Part shown: piece by piece, positions 39,001 through 44,726 of the stretch
Layout of the letters: every line of letters starts with the position of its first letter
Numbering within the stretch: position 1 is the stretch's first letter
Assembly: GCA_018806985.1 (NCBI GenBank)
Contig: JADANN010000414.1
Span: 558,001-622,000, forward strand
From: Angiostrongylus vasorum
Taxonomy: Eukaryota; Nematoda; Chromadorea; Rhabditida; Metastrongylidae
Length of the DNA stretch: 64,000 nucleotides
Direction: 5' to 3'
Notes under the pieces: model-generated
Database searches by the model: none
Told to the model about the DNA's origin: nothing
What the model saw: only the letters and a program-made list of their open reading frames with translations
Translations under genes and position numbers: made by a program

Positions 39001-40206
39001 GATCATCAGTTGATGAAAATTTGTTTTTCAACCGATGATCCTCCCTGCAGCAGTCGGTATTTTGTTGGTTAGCACATAGCGAAAAAGCAAAACAAAGTTT
39101 CAAAAAAAACAAACAAAGTTTCAAAGCCATTGTTTTGCTATTCGCCATGTGGTAGCTAGTGGATTATCAGTTGAAAAAACATGTTATCACCCTGTGATAA
39201 TCGTATCAACAACAACCGCCCTGTGTAAAAGAGCGTCGCCAGGTGTGTTCGGATCATTCAAGATGCTCAAATGAGGAAGATGCGGTTCGATGCGAGATGA
39301 AGGCGCCACATCGAGAAGAGGAACAACCGTGGACCATCGACAAGGATTGTCGGCTCTGATGAAGACGAAGACGTCGAAACGTTAGCCGAATATACATCTC
39401 GTATCAGCCTCGTGTAAGCTCAGCAATATGTGCACATGTTGATCACTATAGTGCCGAGGTTAAATGACGGTCGGTTTCAAAGTTGATGTTTATTCAATAT
39501 TGGAACCGTTTGACCTAACCAAGACAAGCGGAATGAATTCCGCTGAATATATTCCAACTATAAAATTGTTACTCAAGAAATCAACATTATGAACGATTTA
39601 CTCTCAACCTGCAAAAAAAGTGGCTTGGGAATATTACTGGAGCATCGAAGGTGTGGTAAAGCGGACAATGAATACCTAGTTAATGATCAGCGTTTTCGGA
39701 TGCGCTGTGGAAAGTGAAATGCAGTAGGTACTAAGTATCATACAAATGAGGAAGGGGAATTCGAAGTGTCCAAATGTCAACGACCGGAGACCTTGAGAGG
39801 TACACTAAGACGATGAAGATTGTAGATCGATGATGTGCCTTAACGAAAATTGGTGGGTAAGAGCCATTAACGACTGGGTCATCATGGGGCGTAAGCAGAA
39901 GTGCACAACAGGAAAACCACAGATCAGTGCACCTTCGGATCACTCATCTGTCAGCAAGTGAAAATGTAGTTATACGATTTAGATCTTATTTGGAAATATA
40001 GGTGAAAGCCTTACGGTGGTGGTTCGTCTTTGACACCGCAGCGCGGTTTTTCTCATCAGATCCGCCGTCTGCGAATCCACGACGCCCGTTTCCGGCAGGC
40101 GGAACATCCGCTGGAAGCGCCGCAGTGCTGTCGCCACCGCTTCCGGCGTCAGCTGAGATTCAGCACCTTTGGTGGACAGATAGCCGAACTGACGTAGATA
40201 GTCGAT
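9476..40206 (-). CDS. Matrix metalloproteinase (propeptide, catalytic, hemopexin, GPI tail), multi-exon, 5' incomplete
   Basis: A secreted zinc endopeptidase of the matrixin family, predicted to cut extracellular-matrix proteins. Exons read on the - strand: 40206-40015, 18413-18278, 17883-17739, 14364-14215, 13949-13862, 13685-13619, 12679-12544, 10777-10657, 9912-9762, 9690-9476. Each has an AG acceptor and GT donor, and the phases agree at every adjacent junction checked. Domains in order: propeptide, catalytic domain with HEIGHSLGLPH and Met-turn SVMYP, hinge, four hemopexin blades closed by a first and a last Cys, and a hydrophobic C-terminus that looks like a GPI-attachment signal. Caenorhabditis elegans ZMP-1 is a GPI-anchored MMP, so an orthologue is possible but not shown. 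Missing: the signal peptide, and a linker exon between propeptide and catalytic domain (the flanking phases, 0 and 2, do not join directly). Exon 9912-9762 has a one-base frame break. The introns hold all the transposon relics between 10 and 40 kb. Confidence 0.88.
9762..9912 (-). CDS. MMP exon: hemopexin blade 3 and blade 4 start, with a frame break
   Basis: The exon starts PPATYLWSEHEYWKLDV in one frame and continues VEDSYARFISLNWKHVPQGS then AAFSW in another. Both halves are clear hemopexin sequence, so a single base is missing. The break falls at or near a run of five A (positions 9847-9851 on the + strand are T); one more A in that run would join the frames. The exon is 151 bases where 152 would be in phase. 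Either a homopolymer error in the assembly or a real disabling mutation explains it. Confidence 0.82.
10057..10338 (-). repeat. Larger repeat carrying a nested, truncated SINE-A
   Basis: A SINE-A fragment (about 10,145-10,321) lacks its tRNA head and is flanked by the direct repeat TCAAGTTTGTAA (10,133-10,144 and 10,322-10,333), a target-site duplication. The flanks (GATATGTCTGTTTAAAGTTG and TCCTGGCGACCA) recur around the copy at 19,289-19,580 with the same nested insertion. Confidence 0.7.
10657..10777 (-). CDS. MMP exon: hemopexin blade 2 end and blade 3 start
   Basis: A 121-base exon whose split first codon is Gly. It encodes NFWIFSERSQVQGPQPLTNL, then GLPETLLRVRLAYQWHYF. It completes blade 2 (LxxLGLPxxxxxVxxAxxW) and leads into blade 3. 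Donor GTAAGT, two bases left over, completed by the C that starts exon 9912. Confidence 0.85.
10800..10840 (+). repeat. Short tandem duplication
   Basis: GTGTTAAGTCTGGGCTTCGT occurs twice head to tail just upstream of the MMP exon 10,657-10,777. Confidence 0.85.
11750..11945 (-). mobile_element. SINE-B, in an MMP intron
   Basis: Contains GATCGAAGACGCTATTACCC, AACGCGTTCACCACCACACC and CACCCGTCAACGGGATTGAT, the SINE-B head and 5' body in reverse. Same strand as the host gene. Confidence 0.7.
12165..12340 (-). mobile_element. SINE-B variant, in an MMP intron
   Basis: The 3' part (GATGCTGAGATATTTGCAAA) matches SINE-B, while the tRNA-like head is different: on the - strand GGTAGTGCAGTAGGTAAG and GCAGGTTCGGATCTGG give clear A and B boxes. 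Confidence 0.65.
12544..12679 (-). CDS. MMP exon: hemopexin blade 1 end and blade 2 start
   Basis: A 136-base exon encoding NEWLWRVVNDGRAVYGPSLI, then EVFPGLPQKIDAAVE and MWIFS. It matches the family pattern xYWRxxxxGxxxxYPxxIxxxWxGLPxxIDAAxExxxxxxxFF. Acceptor AAATTCAG, donor GTATGT. Confidence 0.88.
13619..13685 (-). CDS. MMP exon: start of hemopexin blade 1
   Basis: A 67-base exon encoding PQPCTSEADAVTTYRGEFVV and then FK. The Cys is the first of the two that close the hemopexin propeller, and DAVxxYRGExxxFK is the usual blade opening. Acceptor CTTTGCAG, donor GTGAGC, phase 0 at the end. Confidence 0.87.
13862..13949 (-). CDS. MMP exon: Pro/Thr-rich hinge
   Basis: An 88-base exon encoding PPMTKPTSSYRTNNHYSRNE, then VTVPETTT, typical of the flexible linker between MMP catalytic and hemopexin domains. 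Acceptor TTGAATTTCAG and donor GTATGT are strong. It leaves two bases that combine with the first base of the next exon to make Lys. Confidence 0.8.
14215..14364 (-). CDS. MMP exon: zinc-binding active site and Met-turn
   Basis: A 150-base exon, acceptor TTTTCTTTAG, donor GTACGT. It encodes LLFATAIHEIGHSLGLPH, the HExxHxxGxxH signature with three zinc-binding His and the catalytic Glu, followed by SVMYP, the Met-turn beneath the metal. The helix DIQTIQAMYG closes the catalytic domain. An open frame continues past the donor for 16 codons, but splicing to 13949 gives a codon-perfect join and a normal hinge. The intron upstream (14365-17738) carries an RTE LINE relic. Confidence 0.93.
15660..17490 (+). 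pseudogene. RTE-type LINE relic, internally deleted and rearranged, in an MMP intron
   Basis: It begins with endonuclease-domain remnants (KITYKVIRLTEKKK, then CDSRGVGHIGV, then RGDLTFTVIIRD). It jumps near 16,090 to the reverse-transcriptase lead-in LSECKVSSLWKIS and SNYRPICLL, then PLCFTVISLEKAFDSVEIEA, then TMFMRCEIASDALFTLNGTI and LTYASETWLL. A second copy of the KxxDSVExE segment occurs at about 16,905-16,980, after the first, so the relic is a mosaic. Both termini of the protein are recognisable but the polymerase core is missing. It lies antisense inside the intron between MMP exons 17739 and 14364. Confidence 0.75.
17739..17883 (-). CDS. MMP exon: structural zinc and calcium-binding part of the catalytic domain
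   Basis: A 145-base exon starting GSHYCEYPFSSTVLAHAF after an initial Val and containing GDIHFNDDVPWT. The His residues of LAHAF and DIHFND occupy the positions of the structural-zinc ligands of MMPs. The glycine-rich GDGxPFDGxGG stretch usual in the family is reduced here. The acceptor TTTGTCTCAG directly abuts a TA-rich microsatellite (about 17,889-18,027), so the polypyrimidine tract is atypical. The donor is GTAAGT, leaving one base that joins the HExxH exon. The region up to HExxH is a few residues shorter than usual. Confidence 0.82.
17889..18027. repeat. TA microsatellite in two tandem units
   Basis: Two copies of a unit made of GACAAATATATGTACATATG, a long TA run and GCCTTCCAAAA. It lies directly upstream (in gene sense) of an MMP splice acceptor. 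Confidence 0.85.
18278..18413 (-). CDS. MMP exon: N-terminal part of the catalytic domain
   Basis: A 136-base exon with acceptor TTTTCAAG and donor GTTAGT. It encodes VTTWSRHLGAS, then a helix MMAKAFGEWKKHADLDFRRA, then NPILNIRFG. This is the matrixin beta1-alphaA-beta2 unit (xLTWxxxx, AFxxWxxxxxLxF, DIxIxF). It begins with the last base of a split codon, so an upstream exon ending in phase 2 must exist between here and 40 kb. It ends in phase 0 and joins the next exon cleanly. Confidence 0.85.
18905..19265 (+). mobile_element. SINE-C (tRNA-derived)
   Basis: GGCGGGTAGCGCAGTGGGAG (A box) heads it; the B box is worn (GGTGGTGGTTGGGCCTCGC). Later blocks CCAAGGAGAATCTACTCGAC and GATGCGAGGAAACGAATCGA match the copy at 57.4 kb. 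It ends in AATAAAGAAATTG. Confidence 0.7.
19289..19580 (-). repeat. Second copy of the larger repeat with nested SINE-A
   Basis: Same flanks, the same direct repeat TCAAGTTTGTAA (19,371-19,382 and 19,563-19,574) and the same SINE truncation point as 10,057-10,338. The SINE inserted once and the composite was then copied. Confidence 0.7.
19680..20400 (+). pseudogene. PiggyBac-like transposase relic
   Basis: An acidic leader (SSEEPEGNEEEDK) is followed by WKMTNVDEMK with FVSLCLRDG (family pattern WxPVTVxEMKxFIGLxLxMG), then KRRRTKQFAKIKSLIEVINE, then a degraded VDEPPCVI corresponding to LSIDExMVPFxGR, which carries a catalytic Asp. Frame changes and stops interrupt it. The C-terminal half is missing. 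Confidence 0.55.
20655..20725 (-). repeat. SINE-A internal fragment
   Basis: CAGACAAGTTCGATACCAAT and CCGACCCCGGCGGGATGA match the SINE-A body in reverse. The rest is missing. Confidence 0.5.
21600..22090. mobile_element. Foldback-like element with facing hammerhead-like motifs
   Basis: Motifs at 21,657-21,694 (- strand) and 21,995-22,034 (+ strand) face outwards in inverted orientation. Flanks repeat as AAAACATTTATTAG... and ...AATAAAAGTTTTTTATA with GCCTCGCGTTAGCTCA at the right end, matching the GCCTCGTGT-AGCTCA end of the 39.4 kb element. Both cores are mutated (CAAAC and AAAAC for GAAAC). The 101-codon open frame inside is probably incidental. Confidence 0.55.
23120..23180 (+). repeat. 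Possible SINE-C fragment
   Basis: GAGAGAATCTACTCGACTAA resembles the SINE-C 3' block. Little else aligns. Confidence 0.3.
23440..23660 (-). other. Candidate exon of unknown affiliation
   Basis: A - frame reads VDGVCWERIVDERIVYDKAA, then APNGVPDAKQKSHQLPAG, in locally GC-rich DNA. NGVPD recalls the residues after the MMP cysteine switch, but the phase of its only evident acceptor does not fit the propeptide exon, so I do not assign it to the gene. Confidence 0.2.
24990..25320 (+). other. GC-rich patch with an acidic open frame
   Basis: A + frame reads WTTDEVEETDDDDDNSNNDD and continues Ser/Lys-rich to a stop at about 25,197. The opposite strand gives a Ser/Leu-rich frame from the same trinucleotide-like DNA. 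It may be an exon or simple-sequence DNA. Confidence 0.25.
26821..26858 (-). ncRNA. Hammerhead-like motif in a solo PLE-type terminal segment
   Basis: On the - strand: GGCT, CTGAAGA, one extra A, GGCG..., GAAAC, GTC, AGC. The core consensus and stem I GCT/AGC are intact, but the 3' side of stem II is mutated, so stem II is weak. The flanks resemble those of the motif at 34,760 (TTGCTA-AACACTCTTTTT). Confidence 0.55.
27541..27790 (-). mobile_element. SINE-A, diverged
   Basis: From the high-coordinate end, B-box complement GGGATCGAACCAATGACC, then GACAAGTCTGGTAG, then TGAATGCAT-like and GCGTTGATC-TCTGATGGATG words in SINE-A order. Several gaps. Confidence 0.6.
28320..28625 (+). other. GC-rich coding-like patch with an internal repeat
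   Basis: A + frame contains GERLQPESSNSKQLL and later GRRSQPESRPQMCSRIE and ends in TAA; the - frame shows DSGCNRSPFT and DSGCDRRPFA. The two related stretches show that a DNA segment of about 25 bases is repeated inside. Which frame, if any, is coding is unclear. It lies in the large MMP intron. Confidence 0.25.
29690..29940 (+). mobile_element. SINE-B
   Basis: GGTGACGGGTGATTGATGAC, ATGGTGTGGTGGTGAACGCG (A box), GCGCGTTCGTTCCC (B box), GGTCCGGAGTTTTGCAAATA and TCTCAGCAATC follow in order, then a GCCATAAAAAGTATAG tail. Confidence 0.75.
30175..30300 (+). mobile_element. SINE-B-related element with a different head
   Basis: GGGCCTCCGTGGCGCAGTCT gives an A box; GCGCTTCGGCCTGG sits at the B-box position; the end AAGTTCTGCGAATATCTTAG matches the SINE-B 3' region. 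Confidence 0.5.
31485..32290 (+). repeat. Repeat D, two copies in tandem
   Basis: Copy 1 runs 31,485-31,880 and ends AAGGGATTAATAATAATAAT; copy 2 starts immediately (GGCCCGCCCTTACTGG) and ends near 32,290 in GTAATCTCTAAACTTAATAA. The TAA-rich 3' ends suggest retrotransposition with a short-repeat tail. Frames of 83-137 codons through it are repeat-derived. Confidence 0.75.
32990..33238 (-). mobile_element. SINE-A
   Basis: Reads on the - strand from an A-box-like TTGGCGCAGTGG through a tRNA-like head, GGCCGGCAAATTGGTGCCAG, ACTTGTCCGG, to GAAGTCGAATGCATGGCGCA. The 3' tail is short or missing. Confidence 0.7.
33295..33800 (-). repeat. Repeat D, one partial and one near-full copy
   Basis: Two reversed starts, ACGGTTTACCGCCCAATCGT (about 33,313) and AACGGTTTTCCGCCTCATCG (about 33,463), show adjacent copies. 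The second continues through ACCACCGTCTTGGTGTCAAA to GCCTGGGGAAGACTTGGGC. Confidence 0.7.
34760..34800 (-). ncRNA. Hammerhead-like motif, decayed, after a PLE endonuclease
   Basis: AGCT, CTGAGCA, a mutated stem II, GAAAG, ATC, AGC. It is recognisable by position and stem I, but the core is broken. It sits directly downstream of the PLE coding relic at 34,940-36,110 on the same strand. Confidence 0.4.
34940..36110 (-). pseudogene. Penelope-like element relic: reverse transcriptase plus GIY-YIG endonuclease
   Basis: Read downwards, fragments give GLAMGQR-AP-LAIAFMSKME (about 36,060-36,000), a degraded YxDD region IDGCFVIC (about 35,940), MGKCLVFLNEHSERVMF, LSFLNVQIDQFKNGYTTKWY with RKP (35,830-35,740), and then, to about 34,950, the C-terminal region containing ETGRP-like and EECLLITRDLTQYF remnants expected of the GIY-YIG endonuclease tail. 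This order is diagnostic for PLEs. A hammerhead-like terminal segment (34,760-34,800, same strand) follows, as expected for a PLE terminal repeat. Confidence 0.7.
36310..36760 (+). pseudogene. Penelope-like element relic: GIY-YIG endonuclease region
   Basis: The + strand gives NGEDFEVEVTILAQESKISV, then LKGFWTNS, then GIPRYQ and SHTKSRTHILM, matching the PLE endonuclease tail (HNGxDFxIxVTILAxExxxSARKxLEAFWIxxxxPxMNRKEEC). It is divergent from the adjacent PLE relic at 34.9-36.1 kb, so the two point away from each other. No hammerhead-like segment was seen directly after it. Confidence 0.6.
37040..38060 (-). pseudogene. Mariner-family transposase relic
   Basis: Downwards on the - strand, in shifting frames: NESTVLRW, then LSSAIDNDEFERIF, then STVWEHLKITGK (second helix-turn-helix), HQRKVTLTIWWFAVGLIYGN then FLNLDETITAE (the catalytic core around the second Asp), YSPNLSPID and RFFKHL, and FNDISSPEVRNFMQLI near the C-terminus. 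This is the full order of a Tc1/mariner (SETMAR-like) transposase. Frameshifts and stops show it is inactive. Terminal inverted repeats were not identified. It lies inside the MMP intron, in the sense of that gene. Confidence 0.8.
38815..38854 (-). ncRNA. Hammerhead-like motif, intact core, sense strand of the MMP intron
   Basis: On the - strand: GGTT, CTGATGA, extra A, GACG/CGTC stem II with loop AAGA, GAAAC, GTT, AGCT. The core is intact. Stem I pairs partly, using two wobble pairs (GGTT with AGCT). Confidence 0.6.
39350..39389 (+). ncRNA. Hammerhead-like ribozyme motif, best copy
   Basis: Stem I TCGGCT (39,350-39,355) pairs perfectly with AGCCGA (39,384-39,389). Between them: CTGATGA, one unpaired A, stem II GACG (39,364-39,367) with loop AAGA and CGTC (39,372-39,375), GAAAC, then GTT with the predicted cleavage after the second T. 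This is the type I hammerhead layout with a minimal stem III. The extra A before stem II departs from the canonical core and may reduce activity. Confidence 0.7.
40015..40206 (-). CDS. MMP exon: propeptide (peptidoglycan-binding-like fold, cysteine switch)
   Basis: A 64-codon exon, phase 0 at both ends, with acceptor TTGTTCAG and donor GTAAGG. It starts IDYLRQFGYLSTKG, runs through ALRRFQRMFRLPETGVVDSQ and ends MRKTALRCQRRTTT. This is the usual MMP prodomain order: YLxxFGYL, then FQxxxxLPxTGxxD, then M...RC. The Cys at about 40,033-40,035 is the expected switch residue that holds the catalytic zinc in the zymogen, but it sits in LRCQRR rather than the canonical PRCGxPD. The exon is much GC-richer than the surrounding DNA, which at first suggests foreign sequence; the splice sites and domain match argue for a real exon. 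It lies about 21.6 kb from the next exon found. Confidence 0.85.
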
Positions 40207-41865
40207 CTGAACAACGCAGCATTACGTCCATACCACATACTAATTTCCAAACATACTTTCCATATGAGCTTCTTTCGTCATTGTTTATTGATTTGTCACA
40301 AGTAAAACGACAGCAATTCACTACAGAAAAAAGCAATAAGCAAACAGTTGTTCTCCCTTTCTCCATCCACATTTCACATTCTTCGTCCACAATTTATTCA
40401 ATGAGTTCCTTTTATACAACGATTTCATCTTGAGATTAGCTTTTTGCTGCTTGAATACTACTTAGTGAAAATCGAATATTATCTTACAAATGCTTAACGA
40501 AGTGTAGAAGCTGGACAACTGTTTGTTTTGTGTTACTAATACTTCGTGTTGTAATACTAAGCGAAGGAACAGAGTGGATTTCCACTCATACGTGGGTCAA
40601 CGTAATGACTAACGTGAGTTGATATCCACTCATTTTCTTCGCGCCCATTTATTTTGCTCCATAGAGGTTTTGTAGCACTTTTTGAAAAAAAACGACACCT
40701 TGTTTAACGCTGAATATTGTGCATTGGACATCGAAACCTATTATCTTTCCTTAACAAATTGCAAAAAAAACTTTTTTTCGACGATTTCATCTAACGGACG
40801 GGGAAAGCATTTTTGGAGAGGAGGACAGCCACAAGAGAAACTCTTTTTTTTAGAAGGGAACGAAGACGTTTCCCCAGTACTCTAACGCTGTTTCTATGTG
40901 CCCATTAATAATTTGGTCTTTTAAAATTAAGCAAGCAAGTCCTAGCTCATACAGATACATATCTATTGAAATAAAGACCATTAGAATCAATAGATCTCTA
41001 TAAACAACACACGGCTTTTCTTGCTTTATCAAGCCGAAGAAAAAGATCAAACTGAATAGGAAAGCAAAACAAGAAGGACGGGGCCACTTGGATGGCATGC
41101 TTAGTGGCCGACACGAATTGTCATCCATTCATATCAAATACGTCGAAAATCTATGCATCAACTAGTTGCAGTAGGCACACGAATTTAGCCATGGGCTTTG
41201 GTTCATTGGTGAAGAACCAGCCAATTTACCAGACACACCCACGGTCTAGTTTTCAGACCCATGACACTAAACACTTTATATGTGTCATTTGAATACCATT
41301 TTAGTAAGCCTTCCAAGGAAATTTACTGGATAGTCATTTCACATTGAAGTGAAGTCTCTTCAAGATAAATATTATGTAAATAAGAGCGTTTATCATAACT
41401 GTAACGACTAGACGACGTTGTAATCCTTTGCTGGAAGTCTCGCGGATGGTAAACCATCCTTCCACTTATTAAATGCAAAGCAGTGTCCTACAATCAAGAC
41501 GTAGTCGTACAGCGTTCGAACGAAAACGTGACCTTATTTGTTCACTTGTTAATTGGTTCCCAGATCAATCTGTATTTGCAAGTGTTTTTTGGCATCGAGC
41601 GATTGTCGCCAGAGAGACTGCAGTGAGAATTAGAACTGAAGGAGATAGAAATGCAGATGAAGAAGAACGTGAGAGGTGCTACCGTCAACGAACCACGAAT
41701 CAATGACGTTAAAAGCTTATGATAAAGTCTTTCGAGATGTAAAACTGTTCTATCTATGCTACGTGTTGTTTTGCGCAGCAAGAATTACAGTATTCCGCCA
41801 TTGCCTTCATTTCAGTAATTCTACAAAGACAAAAAGTAGAAGAACAACGACCCGCCATAATAAAG
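40207..41865. other. Upstream region of the MMP propeptide exon, unassigned
   Basis: The signal-peptide exon and promoter of the MMP gene should lie at or beyond this stretch. Several - strand hydrophobic frames exist (for example FAFLFSLIFFFGLI near 41,050), none with convincing splice support. Confidence 0.35.
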
Positions 41866-42152
41866 GATAAAAAAAGAATAAAGCTCTCGACGTTGATCAA
41901 TCCCCTGAGGGATGCGTCATGCATTCGACTTCACTAAGCATCGTTTGGAGGTGATTCGATGCATAGCTGGCCATTACAATAACTCGCGGTGGCCTGCCGA
42001 TGTATCAAGCCAGTGGTGCTATCCTTCTAGACAAGGCTGATACCAATTTGCCCATCCTGGAAGGATGGAATGCTTAGTGGGCCATGGGTGCGGGTATCGA
42101 TTCCACGTGTGCGTTGCTGGGCGCCTCCGACCAGTGCGCCACACGCCCCCAT
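41866..42152 (-). mobile_element. SINE-A
   Basis: Complete order on the - strand: TGGCGCACTGG, head, GGGCAAATTGGTATCAG, CCTTGTCTAG, GAAGTCGAATGCATGACGCA, ending in GAGCTTTATTC before an A/T run. Confidence 0.75.
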
Positions 42153-43049
42153 TGCCAGACTCGCCATAATAGGTGTAGTAATAAATAATAGGTTTAATTT
42201 ACCGTTTTGCATTAAACAATATGATGGCGACACTAGTTGTTAAAGAACTTTAGCTAAGATCTTTGACAAAAGGCATATATCGCTCTAAGAATGGTCTTTC
42301 AGTGGGACCGAAGGCAATACCTATATGATAGTGAAGCACGAACTAAATTCGTCAATATAAAATATGCCGTCCTCAAGCGGAATTTTGAAATTGCACTATC
42401 ATCTTTGCATTGGCTTAACTCTGATGACTTTCACAGTACCAAAAACGCCTAGCATATCTCTCTGTTGCGAACTATGAAGAACCTTAAGTGGTACTGCTGA
42501 CGTGAAACTAGGAGAACGTGGACGAACTTTCATAAACTAATGCCGCCCTGCAAGCTTAACGAGCTCGATGATATCGGATGCCCCAAATAAAGTAACTGTC
42601 TTTCAGCATACGATGATAATAGCTCAATTTTAAATGCGCTCAAAAAATGGTCATCGGTTCAATGAAAGAGACCCAGATTCTTCCCCAGAAGTGATGAGAC
42701 TATAATAGGTTTTTACAGTTTTTCTTGTGAATACATGTGAATACCTTAAGTAGTTCTCGCACTGCCTTCTCTTGCAGACCATAGAAACTCCTGGGTATCT
42801 GCGGCACTTTAAAGCACTGATTTTTATAAAAACAGATACGTCCACAATGGATGAGCATGCGCTACTTAGCCGCACTACTATTGTAAGTGAAGTGTTGAAT
42901 TTTCTGGATCAGTTCAAACAATTATCAACACGTCATTAACGTTATTCCAGAACAGTCGAGTTTCCCATTAATTTCAAAAAAGAACACCGTCTCATTAGTT
43001 GCTTACACTTCTCCACGAAGACCATCAACAATAAGTACAATGACAAGGA

Positions 43050-43465
43050 TGATGAGATATGAGCAAAAAATCGGAAACTGAGGTGGGCTTCCAACCCGTG
43101 ATTACCCTTTCGGAAAGCTTACATGCTGTCCACCACACCAACCGAGGGCCCCCTTCCGTTGCCTTTCTCTTAGCTTCAGCTTAACTGGATTCACTGCTGA
43201 CTTGTGCTCATCAGATCATTCCTATTGACGGGTGATCGCTGATAACATCGTTAGAGTAAAAAAACTGGTCGAGAGAAAAGCAAAGCAAGGATCTCGGTTG
43301 GTGCTGTGCATAACATGTAAGCCCTCAGTAAAAGGTAATAAAAGGTAATCGCTGGTTCGACGACGACCTGAGGTTCCAAGTTTTGCTCATACCTCATCAT
43401 CCTTGCGGTTGTACTCCATATAATGCTCTGCCACGAAAAAAAAGAATAAGCAGTAGGTAAAAGTT
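43050..43465. mobile_element. SINE-B variant, two copies head to head
   Basis: A reversed copy (about 43,050-43,195, with CCAACCCGTGATTACCCTTT and CACCACACCAACC) is followed by a + copy (about 43,200-43,465, with TTGACGGGTGATCGC, GGTTGGTGCTGTGCATAAC, GCTGGTTCGACG and TTGCTCATACCTCATCAT). Confidence 0.6.
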
Positions 43466-44726
43466 AAATAGTAGCCACGCTAGTTTTCATGTCACACCAA
43501 CAAGTAGAATTGACTAGATAGTTGTGCTATGTGATTGGTGAAGATCTTGCTGGCTTCATCTTGATTTTTCTCGTCGATCGATAGGCAAGATTATAATCGT
43601 GAGCAATGCTCTTCACCTTTCTTACACCTTCACATCCTCTGTACGAACAGCGGTGAGCACTCACGGTGCTTGCTACGGATGGAAAGAGTCTATAGTGTTA
43701 CACCGACATATTGTCGAGTCAAATGAACACACTAGTAATATTCCAGAAGTTTCCCAGCCGTGAAACGTCTTTGCTCGATAGCTCTGATCATGATAGAGTG
43801 GGCGTTCAAGGCTAGGAGCCTAAAGCTCGAAAGATACAGCAAAACCCAGCGTGTTAAAAGGCAAAACCAACGGATCAAAGAACTTGCGGAAAGATTACGC
43901 AGTGTGCAAAAGTGCATAGTCTATCAATAACCTTATGGCTTAGAGTGTGGCTTGAAGTAACAACCGATGGCAATGTTGTAGAGCCGCGGACCTCAATGTA
44001 TCGTAGCATCCGCTAATGAACGTCGATTCTATGTATTTACAGTAAACACGAATGTGAGACTGAATTCCAATGCCGCATAATTATCCCACGCGTCGAGCGG
44101 ACTAAAAAATTTCCGGATTTGGCGCGGAAAAAAGTGAGCAATAACGGAGCTTTCCCTTTTTGCTAAAACTCGGAAAATACAGTACTGCTTGAAAGGAGGA
44201 CTCCAGAGAGGAAGTGCCAAAAAGTCATAAAAAGACACAAAAATTCAAAAAACTTCTTAAAAAAAGGCCATGAAAAAAAAGCTATAAGAGGTTATAAAAG
44301 TTCAGAACGGTAGGCAAAGAAAGGTAGAAAAAAGTCATAAAAATCCAAGAAGGACTCTGATGATCTCCTGTATTTACGAGATACATTCAATCCCATCAGA
44401 AACTTCCATTGCAGCTCTGACAATAGAATTTAAGAAAGTCACGGTCCACTGATCTTTCTGATCGCTCTGAGAAGACACCAATCGCTAAACACTGCTTTTC
44501 ATATTGGGGAAGAACTCTCTCGGAAAATGCGACACTAAACGTCTTAGAAAGATTGATGCTTCATCACCACAGTGGCTTTACAAACACTACCGCAGCACCG
44601 TGGCTGATTTAGTGCCCTGAATGTTGGTTTTCAAAGTGTATGTTAGCGCAAAAGTATTGTAGAGTCGAAAAATTGAAAAGGAGGTGGGTTTTCCACGTGT
44701 AGTTCTTTGCACCACCCTGAACATTC

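Larger units (their letters stand above)
38762..39470. mobile_element. Large foldback element with two inverted hammerhead-like motifs
   Basis: Arms of roughly 330 bases face each other: the left starts near TGTTTATATTGTTGAGCTTA, the right ends near TAAGCTCAGCAATATGTGCA. Each arm carries a hammerhead-like motif (38,815-38,854 on -, 39,350-39,389 on +). The centre contains AACAAAGTTTC repeats. It has no open frame of note and has inserted into the RTE relic. The outer block GTTGATCACTATAGTGCCGA also occurs beside the related copy at 48.3 kb. Confidence 0.75.
38290..39960 (+). pseudogene. RTE-type LINE relic split by a foldback insertion
   Basis: The left part (to about 38,770) encodes NLENITEKLESDDMEIKMSG and then MLTAFDNSGGNVGLQLNLMK, matching LENxxRKLEWDDMGxKxxG and MLxEFDNxCGKIGLxLNLxK of RTE proteins. 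The right part (from about 39,478) continues with QEINIMNDLLSTCKKSGLG and MCLNENWWVRAINDWVI, matching REINMMNDLAP and MRLNDNRWTRAVTDWI. The 38,762-39,470 foldback interrupts it, so that element is younger than this LINE. Many stops. Confidence 0.65.

Noticed and set aside
40002..40433. 143-codon + strand open frame, and a suspicion of bacterial contamination because of high GC
   Set aside because: The opposite strand encodes a clear MMP propeptide with splice sites at both ends; the + frame is its shadow.
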